In this document: in pieces, positions 1 through 10,919 of the stretch
How positions within the stretch are numbered: the first letter of the stretch is position 1
Layout of the letters: every line of letters starts with the position of its first letter
NCBI GenBank assembly: GCA_035772735.1
Contig: JASDFA010000003.1
Coordinates: forward strand, 55,858,501 to 55,922,500
Source of the DNA: Datura wrightii
Taxonomy: Eukaryota; Streptophyta; Magnoliopsida; Solanales; Solanaceae
DNA: 64,000 nt
Reading direction: 5' to 3'
Notes under the pieces: generated by a model
The model's database searches: none
What the model saw: the letters and a program-made list of their open reading frames with translations, nothing else
What the model was told of the DNA's origin: nothing
Position numbers and translations under genes: made by a program

Positions 1-1193
1 TCATAATCTATGGATTTTTATCATCTTTTGAGATTTAGATTGATTATAATATTGTTGATTTTGAATTTTAAGCAATTAAGCTTAATTATGCATGCCTCAT
101 GATGAATCGATTTATGATTTATTTTCCCATTGACGTTCTTTACAAGTCCAACATGAATTATGTTTTAAATTAGGAATTTGCCTCATGTCATGGCTAGTTC
201 ACATATGTTCAAGCATGTTTATGATTATCATAATTTAACTAGCCCATGAACTCTTGTATGTATTATTATGAGCACTATATATGTTTTTGGAGTAGTGTCG
301 AACACCGAGTAGGTTCGGGTCTCAGGTTAAGCCTCTGATCTCATGAACTACGTGCCACCGTAGGTATGTCGGGACCCCTTTCATGGTAGTCCCTAGACCA
401 TATGGCCCTTTTCATGGTGATATCACACTTTTACGGTTCTACCCTTGGCAAGGTACGAACACCCTCCCAACTAGGGTTACAAGTCGGGCTTCATATGTGC
501 TCATATGGGGTATGTCGGTTAAGAGAGTTTCACACTATTCCTCATGATTTATTCATGTCATGATTATGTATGTTGGCTCAAGTCATGTTAAGTAAAGCTC
601 TTCTATTATGATTATGATTATATTTATGTTACGAATGCTTTGAAAACCTTGAGCTATATGATATGTTAATATGATTTACGATACGAGCATGATGTCCTAC
701 TCTTATCTTTGTTTATGAGTTTTAAATGTCCGTTTTGCTTACCTTGCATACTCATTACATTCCACATACTGACCGCATACTTTCTATGCTGTATCGTTTC
801 ATGATACAGGTCCTAGTTCTCAGGCTCATCCTCACTCGTAGATATTTTCAGATTTGCTCCTAGTGCGCTTGGTGAGTCCTCATGTTTAGAGGGCTGTGTG
901 TTCATTATCTATGTTGTTCTTTCAGTTTTGGGATGTTGGATTAGTTGGGGAGTTGTCCCATCAATCCGTTCTTCATGTTTAAAGGCTTATCAGACTGCAA
1001 GTTGTATTCAACTGTATTGTATGAGTCCTGTACTGATTTTTCCCTTTGGCTATGTTATGATTATGTTCTTATATGTTAAGTCTTCCGCTCATGTGATTGG
1101 ATCAGATGTATGCTCATGCCATGGGTTGACAATAAGTCTCTCGGGGCTCCTTGTCCCATGTCTACGATCCGGGTGTACGTTTGGGTCGTGAAA
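1..1193 (+). mobile_element. Element A 5' LTR (Tekay-like Gypsy), cut by window edge
   Basis: This stretch aligns along its length with 5195-6474, the 3' LTR of the same element, and is followed by a tRNA-iMet primer site, so it is the 5' LTR; its first part lies left of the window. It lacks about 115 bases (near position 178) that the 3' copy keeps at 5371-5484, while the 3' copy lacks about 20 bases that this one keeps near 418-440. The expected terminal CA is mutated (GTGAAA instead of GTGACA). It would have supplied promoter, polyadenylation signal and integrase recognition ends. Small reading frames inside it are not genes. Confidence 0.85.
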
Positions 1194-1197
1194 AACT

Positions 1198-1210
1198 TGG
1201 TATCAGAGCC
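1198..1210 (+). promoter_or_regulatory. Primer binding site of element A (tRNA-iMet)
   Basis: TGGTATCAGAGCC follows the LTR end after four bases and matches the 3' end of plant initiator tRNA-Met, the usual reverse-transcription primer of Tekay-like elements. It fixes the LTR end and the + orientation of A. Confidence 0.9.
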
Positions 1211-1378
1211 TTAAGTTTTGAAGTGTCCTAGGGTGTCTGAAAGCCTCATTAAGTAGAGTCTTTTTCATGGGTGTGAAGCGCGCCACACTTATGAAGAAGA
1301 GGCTACGAGACGTTTAGGAAATGTTCCCTTCTTTATCTTTATATCCTTCTAACTCGTGTATTCACACTCCAAATAATA

Positions 1379-1498
1379 ATGCCAGTCAGTGGAATAAGAG
1401 GCGCTCTCGAGTCATTTCTCCCTGTAGGAGTTAAGAAAAGCTAAGGCAGAAGAATTTGTGAACTTTAAGTAAGGAACCAAAAGAGTGGGGGAGTATGG
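1379..1498 (+). pseudogene. Gag remnant of element A
   Basis: An ATG at 1379 sits where gag starts in the related elements B and K, after a homologous leader (1211-1378). Only a short conserved piece survives. From 1428 the frame reads ELRKAKAEEFVNFK, a stop, then GTKRVGEYG, which matches the Gag segment MRELKAAEFFNL of K and the parallel segment of O. The Gag N-terminal half was deleted between about 1395 and 1428. No protein is likely. Confidence 0.65.
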
Positions 1499-2192
1499 CT
1501 GGAGAAGTATGAAGCCTTCCGTGATAGCCTTCGAGGCAAATGGAAAGTCAAGAGATAGTGATTTTTTCCTAGCCTTGAGAAGGGGACCAGTCCTCAGAAT
1601 CATGACCTTTATGCTAAGGGGAAGATCATAAAGTGAATGACCAGGTCAAGCCTTGAGTTTCAATTGTGAAGGTCCAGGATCAATAACTATGGGAGATCGA
1701 TCCACGCTTATTCAGGTGTCCTTCCGTACTTCAGTCTATGTGATACTCTACTCATGTCATATGTGAACATGTTATTCCCATGTCTAAGTTCCAAGTACTC
1801 CTTGCGTGTATTCGTACTCAGATTTATAGAATGAGAAGTCACTACTTCAGATGGTGATTCCAGTCTTCTTCCATGATTCCATAAATCTCAGCTTTATGTC
1901 ATGTCCCTTGTTATGTATGTAAACTCATGTCTCTCAGCATGCTCAGCTCTATGGACTCAGTCCTTAAGATTTGCCTTATCGGCTCATAAGATCGTGTTAT
2001 ATCAAGTATATGCCCAGCTTAGAATTCTTGAATGATTCATGCTCATAATTTCCTTACTCTAAGCCCTATGAATATTCCCCCATGATGGAAATGATGGTTA
2101 AAATGTGTACGTTTAGGATAACTCCCTATCCCTGCCATAGGTGTCAGGTTGGTAGAACTTCAGGAAGCACAGTTATCAGCCAAGCCTTGAAG
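1499..2192. other. Noncoding interior of element A
   Basis: About 0.7 kb with no supported coding sequence, rich in TCATGT and TCAGT words. It lies where zinc knuckle, protease and most of pol should be, so it is either decayed interior or sequence gained after the pol deletion. I recognise nothing specific in it. Confidence 0.5.
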
Positions 2193-3601
2193 TGTAACAA
2201 CCCACATGGTCATTTTGTGACTTTTCACCTGTTTCCCTAGTTTGAACCTTTTCATATCTTTATTTTGCTATTTATGACTTGTGGAGATAGATGGCACCAT
2301 TCTCGAGATGATCCAATGAAGATTGGAAAAGATTTTTGGTTTTTGGAAGATTTGAAGTTTGAGAGGTTTGACCAAAATCAACATTTCAGGTTAACGAGCT
2401 CGAATTTGGATTCTGAAAGTTCTGTTAGTTCCGGATGGTTATTTATGACTTAGTTGGATGGTTTGCATGGATTCCAAGGTGTTCGGGAGTGATTTGAACC
2501 TTTGGTTGAATTTTTGAGCTTTGAGGAAGCTAAGTTTCACCACGGTCAACTTTCGATCAAAACGACCTTATATCGGTGATTTGATGATTTCAACAGGTTC
2601 AGAATGTATTTTATGATTGGATTTTATATTTGGTTTGTGACCAGAGGAATCCGGATGAGTTTCGGGTGGATTTGAACGTTCTGTGTGTTTTACATGATTT
2701 TAAGCATAAAATGTGACAATTCAAAGGTTCATTTTTTAAGTTTTTGAGATTGAAAAATTATTCCGAGGCTTTCAAAATTCTTAGCATGAATTATAGGAGT
2801 TATATTAAAAGTTTGGCGCAATTTTGATAAGTCAAGATCGGGTTTTATTACAAAAAATGAAATAATTTTTGAATGAGCAAAAATGATGTCTGACTGGGAA
2901 AACGAGCACCAAATAGAGTTTCTATTGAACGAGTAGATCCTTATCATTATTTGGGAACTATAGGAAAAAGAATCGTAGGATTTTGAGTTTGTATGATGAA
3001 GTTATGGCCATTTTAGTAAAAACTAAAGTTGCTGGTGCAGCCCTATATAAATACTTGAACAGTGTATTTTTGCACAGACTGTGTTTATTTTGTATTTTGA
3101 GTATATTTGGGGTTCTAGAGCTTGGAATTGAGTGATTTTTGTGGCATTCTCCTATATTTAACAAGGGGGTAGTATCTAAACCATAGTTTGGTATTTTTCC
3201 ATGATTTCGTCAGTTGGTTTTCATTTTCATTCGGGAATTTATTGGAGGAAAATTTAGGATTTTGGGTCTAGAGTAAATAGACTGTATTTTGATGAATTCA
3301 AATTCGATTTGAGCTCCGTTTTGAATGAAATTTCATATTTGAGTTCTTTACATTATAGATAACATGATTTTCAAATAAGATTTTAGTTTTGCCCCTACGG
3401 GCTCGAGGTTGACTTTTGGATTGGCTTTTTGGGCCGGGATAGAAATATATCAATATGGGTTTCCATGATTTTATTTTCTTATGTAGAATATGTATTGCAC
3501 CAGATTTTCATCATTCAAAAGGGTTACGGAAGGGCAAGTTCATAATTTGATGCTTGAGCTTTGTTTTGAGGCAAGTAGAGATTTCTTGATTCTTTGAGGA
3601 T
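2193..3601 (+). mobile_element. LTR fragment M inserted in element A
   Basis: The stretch begins TGTAACAACCCACATGGTCA, a start typical of a different Gypsy LTR family. It separates A's decayed interior from its integrase C-terminus, whose reading frame resumes at 3602. No PBS, PPT or coding domain is visible, and no second copy exists in the window, so it is a truncated or solo LTR. Region N (48160-49440) shows related wording (a GG TT..CAACAGGTTYAGAAT block) and is probably the same broad family. The right boundary is set only by where A's coding sequence resumes. Confidence 0.55.
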
Positions 3602-3985
3602 CAGAAGGAAGAGGAAGCTTAGTCCCCAGTATGTTGGGCCATATAGGATTGTGAGACATGTTGGAAAGGCGGCCTATGAGTTGGAACTACCAGCGGAGTT
3701 AGCTTCGGTACATTTAATGTTTCATGAGTCCTTGTTGAAGAAATGCACCTGAGATCCATCTTTCGTGATTCCAATAGAGGACATTAGGGTGAAGGACAAA
3801 CTTGCCTAGGAGGAGGTATCAGTCGAGGCCCTTGATCATCAGGTTCATAAGTTGAGAAATAAGGAAGTAGCCTTGGTGAAGGTTTTGTGGAGAAATCATC
3901 TTATTGAGGGAGCTATGTGGGAGGCCGAAGTAGATATAATGGCTGAGGACCCGTATCTTTTCCCTTTTAGCTTAGTTCTGACTTG
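3602..3985 (+). pseudogene. Integrase C-terminus and chromodomain remnant, element A
   Basis: One continuous frame reads KRKLSPQYVGPYRIVRHVGK and then AAYELELPAELASVH, the integrase C-terminal GPY/F module. It is followed by a chromodomain-like tail with HKLRNKEVALVKVLWRN and MWEAEVDIMAEDPYLF. Stops interrupt it near 3749 and 3809 and the frame ends at 3983-3985. In chromoviruses this tail directs integration into heterochromatin. Upstream catalytic parts (DDE core, RT) are absent because of the pol deletion. The chromodomain assigns A to the Tekay/Del group. Confidence 0.85.
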
Positions 3986-4214
3986 AGGTATCAGTTTTAC
4001 TCTATGATTCTATTTCGTTTCCATGTCCAGTTCATGTGTTCAAGTTTCTTTTATATGTATGAATGTGTATGTGAAGCGTGAGATCAATTCAGCAACGAGT
4101 TATGAATCAGAGGTAGTCATTCCGTAAGAATTTTGATTAAAATAATCAGTGTTTGCATATGATAATTGCATGTCTCTATTTCCTGCTTGTTTCTAACATT
4201 CGAGGATGAATGTT

Positions 4215-4230
4215 TCCAAGGGGGAGATAT
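4215..4230 (+). promoter_or_regulatory. Polypurine tract of element A
   Basis: CCAAGGGGGAGATAT abuts the TGTAATACCC start of the 3' LTR and would prime plus-strand DNA synthesis. K has an almost identical tract in reverse orientation at 39006-39022. Confidence 0.85.
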
Positions 4231-6474
4231 TGTAATACCCTGAAGGTGCATAGGAGTAGACCCGGAAGTGAAAAGTTGAAAACTGCAGAAATGGGGAAAA
4301 GTTGCAGGACGGGCCATGGAACGACTCGTGGTAACAAACCACGAGTTGTTGTATACAGTCATTGATCAGGGGTTATTGGTGGCAGTGTAGACAACGAGTG
4401 GTATGAAGACCCATTGTGGGATACAACGGGCTGTCCTTTTTAGTCTTGGTGAAGCATGGATTTCAACAGGTGGGATACAATGGGTCTATCAATGATTCGT
4501 TGTGAGTGGTAATGACCCGTTGTCACCGTTCGTTGTTTGGATGCCTAGGATTCCCAGTGTAGATGATGGATCGAGACCACGAGTTGTTGGAAGGAATCAC
4601 GAGTTGTGGTGAGGCCCGTGGTAGTAGGTTCAAATTTTTTTGATGAGCAAACAACGGACGATGTAACGGATCGTTGTTTCAGAGGACGAGTCGTCCTGTC
4701 CGTCCGTTGGTTGATTCCGAAGTAAGCCTTCAGCAGTGCATACGACGGGGGTCATGAAGGGTCGTCGTTTGTTCCAACGACCTATTAGAGCTGTCCGTGG
4801 GTTCCATCCAGCCAGATTTTAGGGCAGGTTCATTAAGGGTAATTTCAAACTTTTCATGATATGAGGCCCTAAACTATGTCGTTTTGGCTTGGGAAAGCTA
4901 GGTTTTTAAGAAAATGACCTACTCTCAACTCTCATTCATGAATGCAAGGATATTTTGATCTATGGGAATTTTAAGCTTTTCTTTTCAATTCTTCCAATTT
5001 CATTCTTCGGCTTCTAAGGAGAGTTAAGATTTGATAATCCCAGGTATGTAAGGTCATCAATGGGTGAATTCTTCCACACCCATTCTCCTACTCTATAATT
5101 TTATTTAAAGTTTATCAAAAACTCATGGGGTTTTGTAATTTATTTATAACAATCAAATGATTTAATTATGGGTTTTTTGATTTTGAAATATTATATAATT
5201 TATGGATTTTGATCATCTTTTGAGATTTAAATTAATTATAATATTGTTGATTTTGATTTTTAAGCAATTAAGCTTAATTATGCATGCCTCATAATGAATC
5301 GATTTATGATCTATATTTCCATTGACGTTCTTTACAAGCCCAACATGAATTATGTTTTAAATTAGGAATTTATTATGTTATCCATTATGATTTTATGAAA
5401 TTTAAGCTATATGTATGATCTACAAGTATGTATGAATCTCATAAATCATGAATTATGTTTTTGGCCGACTCACGGACCTCATGTCATGGCTAGTTCACAT
5501 ATGTTAAAGCATGTTTACAGTTATCATGATTTAACTAGCCCATGAACTCATGTATGTATTATTATGAGCACTATATATGTTTTTGGAGTAGTATCAAACA
5601 CCGAGTAGGTTCAGGGCTCAGGTTAAGCCTCGGATCTCATGAACTATGTGCCACCATAGGTATGTCGGGACCCCTTTCATGTTAGTCCCTGGACCAAATG
5701 GACCCTTTCATGGTTCTACCCTTGGCAAGGTACGAACACCCTCCCGACTAGGGTTAAAAGTCGGGCTTCATATGTTGCTCATATGGGGTATGTCGTTTAA
5801 GAAAATCTCCCACTGTTCCTCACAATTTATGCATGTTATGATTATGTATGTTGGCTCAAGTCATGTTAAGTAAAGCTCTTCTATTATGATTATGATTATG
5901 TTACGAATGCTTTGAAAACCTTGAGCCGTATGATATGTTATTATGATTTGCGATACGAGCATGATGTCCTACTCTTATGTTCATTTATGAGTTTTAAATG
6001 TTTTAAATGTCCTTTTTACTTACCTTGCATACTCAGTACATTCCACGTACTAGCCGCATACTTTCTATGCTGTATCGTTTCAGGATATAGGTCCCAGTTC
6101 TCAGGCTCATCCTTACCCGTCGATAGTTTTAGATTTGCTCCCAGCGCTCTTGGTGAGTCCTCATGTTTCTAGAGCTGTGTGTTCATTCTCTATGTTGTTC
6201 TTTTAGTTTCGGGATATTGGATTAGTTGGGGAGTTGTCCCATCAATCCGTTCTTCATGTTTAGAGGCTTATCAGACTGCAAGATGTATTCAGCCGTATTG
6301 TATGAGTTTGTATTGATTTTTCCCTTTGGCTATGTTATGAATTACGTTCTTATATGTTAAGTCTTCCACTCATGTGATCGTATTAGATGTATGATCATGC
6401 CATGGGTCGACATGGAGCCTCTCGGGGCTCCTTGTCCTGTGTCTACGATCTGGATGTACGTTTGGGTCGTGATA
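4231..6474 (+). mobile_element. Element A 3' LTR
   Basis: The LTR starts TGTAATACCCTG right after the polypurine tract. It ends GGGTCGTGATA (CA mutated to TA) at the boundary with B. It is about 2.24 kb and matches 1-1193 from position 5195 onward. Its first 600 bp hold an array of ACGACTCGT/AACGAGTCGT-like words (separate entry). The LTR family is the one also seen in B and K, whose LTRs begin with TGTAATACC-like sequence. Confidence 0.88.
4315..4805. repeat. Palindromic ACGAGT/ACTCGT word array in A 3' LTR
   Basis: Dispersed copies and variants of CACGAGTTGT, ACGACTCGT, ACAACGGGTC and ACGGACGATG, in both orientations and separated by 10-40 bases. Examples are CCACGAGTTGTTG near 4338 and GGACGAGTCGTCC near 4683. 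Spacing is irregular, so this is not a simple tandem repeat. Confidence 0.7.
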
Positions 6475-7030
6475 GGAACACATGACAAATCATTGGGAAA
6501 GACCTTCGGATATTCCTATACCACTGGAACTGACTGGATAGTCGGGGTCTCAGACTCAACATCCTTAACCCTAACTAGGTGATACATGCAGCCCTTAGAA
6601 ATCATTTTCTTGGCCTTAAGATATGAAATAAATCGATCGGCTGGTACAATTGAATTACCCTTCCACTGCAAAACAGACTCACCCGAAAATCAGAATTCCA
6701 CCGCATGGGTCCTACAATTAACCGAAGCATAACATGAAAACAACCAATCCATGCCCAGAATGATGTCAAAGTTAATCATAGCTAACTCTACAAAGTCTGC
6801 GAAGGTGACCTTATGCAATACTGTATGGGGCAACCTCTATACACCCGCCTAGCTACAACTGAATCACCGATTGGAGTAGAGACTGAGAACGGTTCTGATA
6901 GGATTTTAGGGCTAACTCCAAAACTACTATCAATATAAGGGGTCACAAAAGACAAAGTAGCTCCTTGATCTAACAAGGCATAAGCATCAATATAGAAGGC
7001 TTGCAACATACCAGTGACCACATCTGGTGA
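6475..7030 (-). pseudogene. Protease and protease-RT linker remnant, element B
   Basis: Read on the minus strand, 7021-6788 encodes VTGMLQAFYIDAYALLDQGA and continues TLSFVTPYI, the retroviral-type aspartic protease. The active-site triad is altered: K has DPGS here and B has DQGA. Downstream sequence (6780-6480) matches K's protease-RT linker at 42450-42120. The element then stops abruptly at A's 3' LTR, so RT, RNase H, integrase and 3' LTR are missing from the window. They may lie to the left if A is inserted in B. Confidence 0.75.
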
Positions 7031-8252
7031 AGCCTCCTGCTCCTAGCGGGGTACTAAAGCATAAAACCTATTTTGGCACTGACTGCCTGCTGAACTAGTA
7101 GAGGCACCCTGTTGAGAGGGACGTGCTGCTGGAGTGGCAGAACTGGCTGCTGTCATATGGGCTCTCCGACCCCTGATCTGGCTGAGGGGCAATCCTTAAG
7201 TCTGTGTCCAGGTTTGCCACACCCGAAGAAGGCATCCAAGCCAACTAATCACCTCCAGGGGTGATTCTTGCCGCACCCCGCACAAATTGGGAAAGAGCGC
7301 TTCACCTGCATGCTACTCTGGCCTCTCGACTCTGAAGCTCTGCTCCTCCAATCTCATCTGAATCTAGATGGCGTGATGGCCGATGATGGAGCTGGAACGA
7401 TAGACCTGTGCTGGGATTGCTAACGTTGTCCGCCTCCTGACCTGACTTGAGAAGTCCCATAGCTGTCGGTCCTGGCCCTCTTGGCCTCCCTCTGCCTCCG
7501 ATAGACCGACTCCATATGCTGTGTATGCAATACAATATGGGGAAAGTCGATATCCTGATGTAGCACGGTGATCCTGCAATCCTTTTCCAAATAATCCGCC
7601 ACCGCATGAACAAAACGACTCACCCGAGCTCTCTAGTCCGCCACCAACTCTGGAGCATACTTGGATAATCGGGTGAACTCTAATACGTACTCCTAAAAGG
7701 ACATGTCACCCTGTTTCAAATTAACAAACTCGACCGCCTTGAGCTCCCTCATCTCCCGAGGGAAGAACCGATCCAAAAATGCCGCGTGGAACTCTTCTCA
7801 ACCTATCGGGCGTGCACCCATTGCCCTCGCATCTCTCCACTTCTTGAACCATATGTGATCCACCCCCTTTAGCTGATAGGAGGTCAAGTTAACACACTCC
7901 CCATTGTTCACCCCCACAACCTGGGTGATCTTCAGAATCTCCTCAATGAAATTGTGTGGATCCTCGTCCACCTTCGACCCCGTGTACTCAGGAGGGCTCA
8001 TTCTCAAGAAATCCATCACCCTAGCTACCGCTGCATTTCCATTTTGAGGGTAATGCACCATTGTTTGATTATGAACGGGCATCCATGGCCCATGCCAGCA
8101 TCTGAATCGCTGCCCTAAACTCAGCGTGGGCAGCTGGCTCTGGTGCGCGCTCCTCGTGAACAGGTGGGGCTGGCTGATGCTCCTCACCATTGGCACCCTC
8201 ATGATCATTTCCATTACCATTTCTTCTGGCGTTCACTCGGCGTGGAGGCATG
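7031..8252 (-). pseudogene. Gag pseudogene of element B
   Basis: The minus-strand ATG at 8252 begins MPPRRVNARRNGNGNDHEGA. A frameshift then leads to a Gag capsid segment with FLRMSPPEYTGSKVDEDPHN and LTSYQLKGVDHIWFKKWRDA (8070-7798), followed by FFPREMRELKAVEFVNLKQG. Another shifted block (7623-7420) carries the linker with HTQHMESVYRRQREAKRART. Two CCHC knuckles follow around 7300-7170: CAGCGKNHPWR loses its last Cys to a stop, and the second reads FFGCGKPGHRLKDCP with its first Cys lost. At least three frames are needed, so it is a pseudogene. Gag would build the virus-like particle. Confidence 0.85.
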
Positions 8253-8386
8253 ATTTTGCAAACGCGAATAGCACTAATTAGAAGGGTAAGGACTTTCATC
8301 GCACGACATAGATCACAAAGAAGGGAACATTTCCTAAATGTTTCGTGGCCTCTTTGTCATAAGTGTGGTGCGCTTCACACCCATGA
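8253..8386 (-). other. 5' leader of element B with deletion of the primer site
   Basis: The leader matches K's leader at 43830-43984 but ends at CACACCCATGAA, then jumps directly into LTR sequence. Compared with K about 250 bases are missing, covering the primer binding site and the last part of the 5' LTR. Confidence 0.7.
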
Positions 8387-10478
8387 ATACAATTTATAGT
8401 CTGAAAAGCCTTTAATCATGAAAGACGGGTTGATGGGAAAACTTCCCCAACTAACCCAATGATACTAAAACTGAAAGAAAAGCATAGAGTCTGAACATAT
8501 GGCCCTCGGAACATGAGGACTCACCAATAAGCTGATGACAATCTCGGAAGCACTACTAAGGAGGGTGAGCCTGAGAGCCGGGTCCTGTATCATGAAACGA
8601 TACAACACAGAAGTATGCGGTTAGTACATGGAATGTACTGAGTTTGCAAGGTAAGTAAAATGGACATTTAAAACATATAAAACTCATAGATGGCCATAAG
8701 AGTAGGACGACATGCTCATATCATAAACATCATAACATAACATAAGGCTCAAGGTTTTCAAAACATTTGTAATACAAACATAATCATAATCATAGGAGAA
8801 AAGCTTTAATTAACATGACTTGAGCCAAAATACATAATCATAAGCATTTGCAAATCATGAGGAACAGTGGGAGATTCTCTTAACCGACATACCCCATATG
8901 AGCACACATGAAGGCCAACTTGTAAACCTAGTCGGGAGGCCGTTCGTACCTTGCCAAGGGTAGAACCATGAAGGGCGTGATATCACCATGAAAAGGGTCA
9001 TTTGGTTCCAGGGACAGTCACAAAGGAGGTCCCAACATGCCTACGGTGGCACAGTTTATGAGATCCGAGGCATAACCTAGCAATCGAACCTACTCGGTGT
9101 CCGATACTACTCCCAAAACATATATAGTGCTCATAGTATAACATGCTTGAATTCATGGGCTAGTTAAATCATGATAATCATAAACATACTTGTACATATG
9201 TGAACTAGCCATAGAGCAATGCTCGTGAGTCGGCCAAAACATAATTCATGAATCATAAAGTTCATACATATTTGTAAATCATGCATATAGCTTGAAATCC
9301 ATAAAATCATGAAGGGTAATTGATTAATCCATATTTTAAATCGTAATTCATGTCGGGCTCGTAAATATCATTAATGAAAAAGTAGATCATAAATCGATTC
9401 ATCATGGGTCATGCATAATTAGGCTTAATTTCAATAGAATTCAATAATCAATAACATTATAAATAAATTAAATTACAAAATATGATCAAAACCCTATAGA
9501 ATATGATAAGGTTCGAAAATCACAAAGCCTATTAACAATCATTGGATTTTTATATAAATCTACTTCAAAACCCAACAAATTTTTGATAGAATTTTCATGA
9601 AAACGTAGAGAATAGGCATGGATGTGAAAGGAACACCCATTGATAGCCTTACATACCTGAAAATAACTGATTCTTAATCTTCCTTGAATTCCCAAGAAGG
9701 AATTGGAAGGATTTGAAGAGGGAAGCCTTGAATCACCCTTTGATCACCTCTCTATACTCTTGCATGTATGAATAAGGACATAGAATAGATTATCCCTCTA
9801 AAAACCTACCTTTCATAAGCTAAACGATGTAGTTTAGGGTCTTATAGCATGAAAAAGTTGAAAATTCCCTTAATGAATCTTCCCTAAACACTGTTCAGGT
9901 TGGTCCAACGGGTCGTATAAACGACTCGTTGGAAGGAACAACGACCCATTGTATGGCCCGTCGCGAGCACTACTGAGACTAGCCTCAGGAATTGGACCAC
10001 GGATGGACAGGATGACTTGTCCTTTGGACCAATAGGTCATCAATTCGACCATTGTTTGCCCCTTCACAAAAACTGAACCTCCTTACCACGAGCCTCACCA
10101 CGACTCGTGGTTGCTTCCAACGAGTCTTGGTCTTGATCCATCACATGCACTGGAAATCCTTGCAACCAAATGATGACCGGTGACCACGAGTCATCACTTC
10201 TCACCAGAGTCATTGGAAGACCGGTGGTATCCCCAGCTACTGAGCCCAACCTCTTCCTACGACTGCTAACAATGGCTCGTTGTTTAAAGCAACGAGTCGT
10301 TGTGTCGCCCGTTGTCTTCACTGCCACCCAAACTTCCCCTCAACACGAATGCATACAACGACCCATGGTTTGATACCATGAGTCGTTATATCACCCGTTC
10401 TGTGCTATTTTTCCCAGTTTAAGAAGTTTTCAACTTTTAACTTCCGGGTCTACTCTTAAGCACTTTCAGGGTATTACA
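8387..10478 (-). mobile_element. Element B 5' LTR, 3' end deleted
   Basis: On the minus strand this LTR starts TGTAATACCCTGAAAGTGC at 10478 and runs to about 8387, where it is cut by the leader deletion. It aligns with the A and K LTRs, including the unit around TCTAGTTAAATCATGATAATC and the CGGTGTTCGATACTACTCC block seen in K. The base right of it (10479) belongs to C's 5' LTR, so B was inserted into that LTR. Confidence 0.85.
9895..10400. repeat. ACGACTCGT word array in B LTR
   Basis: Many copies and variants of ACGACTCGTTGG, AACGAGTCGTTG and CCACGAGTCRT on both strands, in the 5' third of the minus-strand LTR. The position is the same as the array in A. Confidence 0.7.
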
Positions 10479-10708
10479 CTACTTTTAGACATGGTTTAGT
10501 TAGAGTCTTTGTGCAATGGCTTTTAGTTCTTAGGGATGTAGTGAATAGTTCCCTGAGTATTTTATTTTAGTAAGACTTCTGCTATTTGATTCATAAGCAT
10601 TTATTTTGTTAGTATGAATGTTACATTTGGATGGATTAGTTGGACACGACGCTTCGCCCACCAGGGAAATTAGTGTTGGTGCCAATCACGGCCACTTGAG
10701 TCATGACA
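10479..10708 (+). mobile_element. 3' remnant of element C 5' LTR
   Basis: The sequence matches 35769-36010, the end of C's 3' LTR, including TATGAATGTTACATTTGGAT and the CACCAGG/CACCGGG block. It ends TCATGACA six bases before the primer site. The rest of this LTR is missing because B interrupts it; the left part should lie beyond the window. Confidence 0.85.
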
Positions 10709-10713
10709 AAAGA

Positions 10714-10726
10714 TGGTATCAGAGCC
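10714..10726 (+). promoter_or_regulatory. Primer binding site of element C (tRNA-iMet)
   Basis: TGGTATCAGAGCC lies six bases after the LTR end. It gives C's + orientation and marks the start of its interior. Removing the F/E and D insertions leaves an interior of about 5.3 kb, a normal length for a Tekay-type element. Confidence 0.9.
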
Positions 10727-10919
10727 TAGGTTTATTGATCTCATTGTACAAGGGTGAGTCTAGTAGAGTCTTGCGGATTGGTGTGGACGTTGCTTATTTT
10801 CGGAAGGCTATAGGACTTTAGAAAGCTAAATTATTTCTTTCTTTTGTGCTATTACTTGATTCCAATAGGTATCTGATGATTCAAATTGGTATCTAAAAAA
10901 TTCTTACTTTCTCTCATAG

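Noticed and set aside
4315..4805. CRISPR-like array in the palindromic word region
   Set aside because: Spacing and word sequence are irregular, words occur in both orientations, and the DNA is plant nuclear.
7302..7613. Overlapping minus-strand frames of 60-100 codons as separate genes
   Set aside because: They are shifted readings of one Gag pseudogene of element B; only one frame at a time carries conserved Gag residues.
10609..10740. tRNA-like sequences near primer binding sites
   Set aside because: Only 11-18 bases match a tRNA 3' end, as expected for primer sites; no cloverleaf can be formed.
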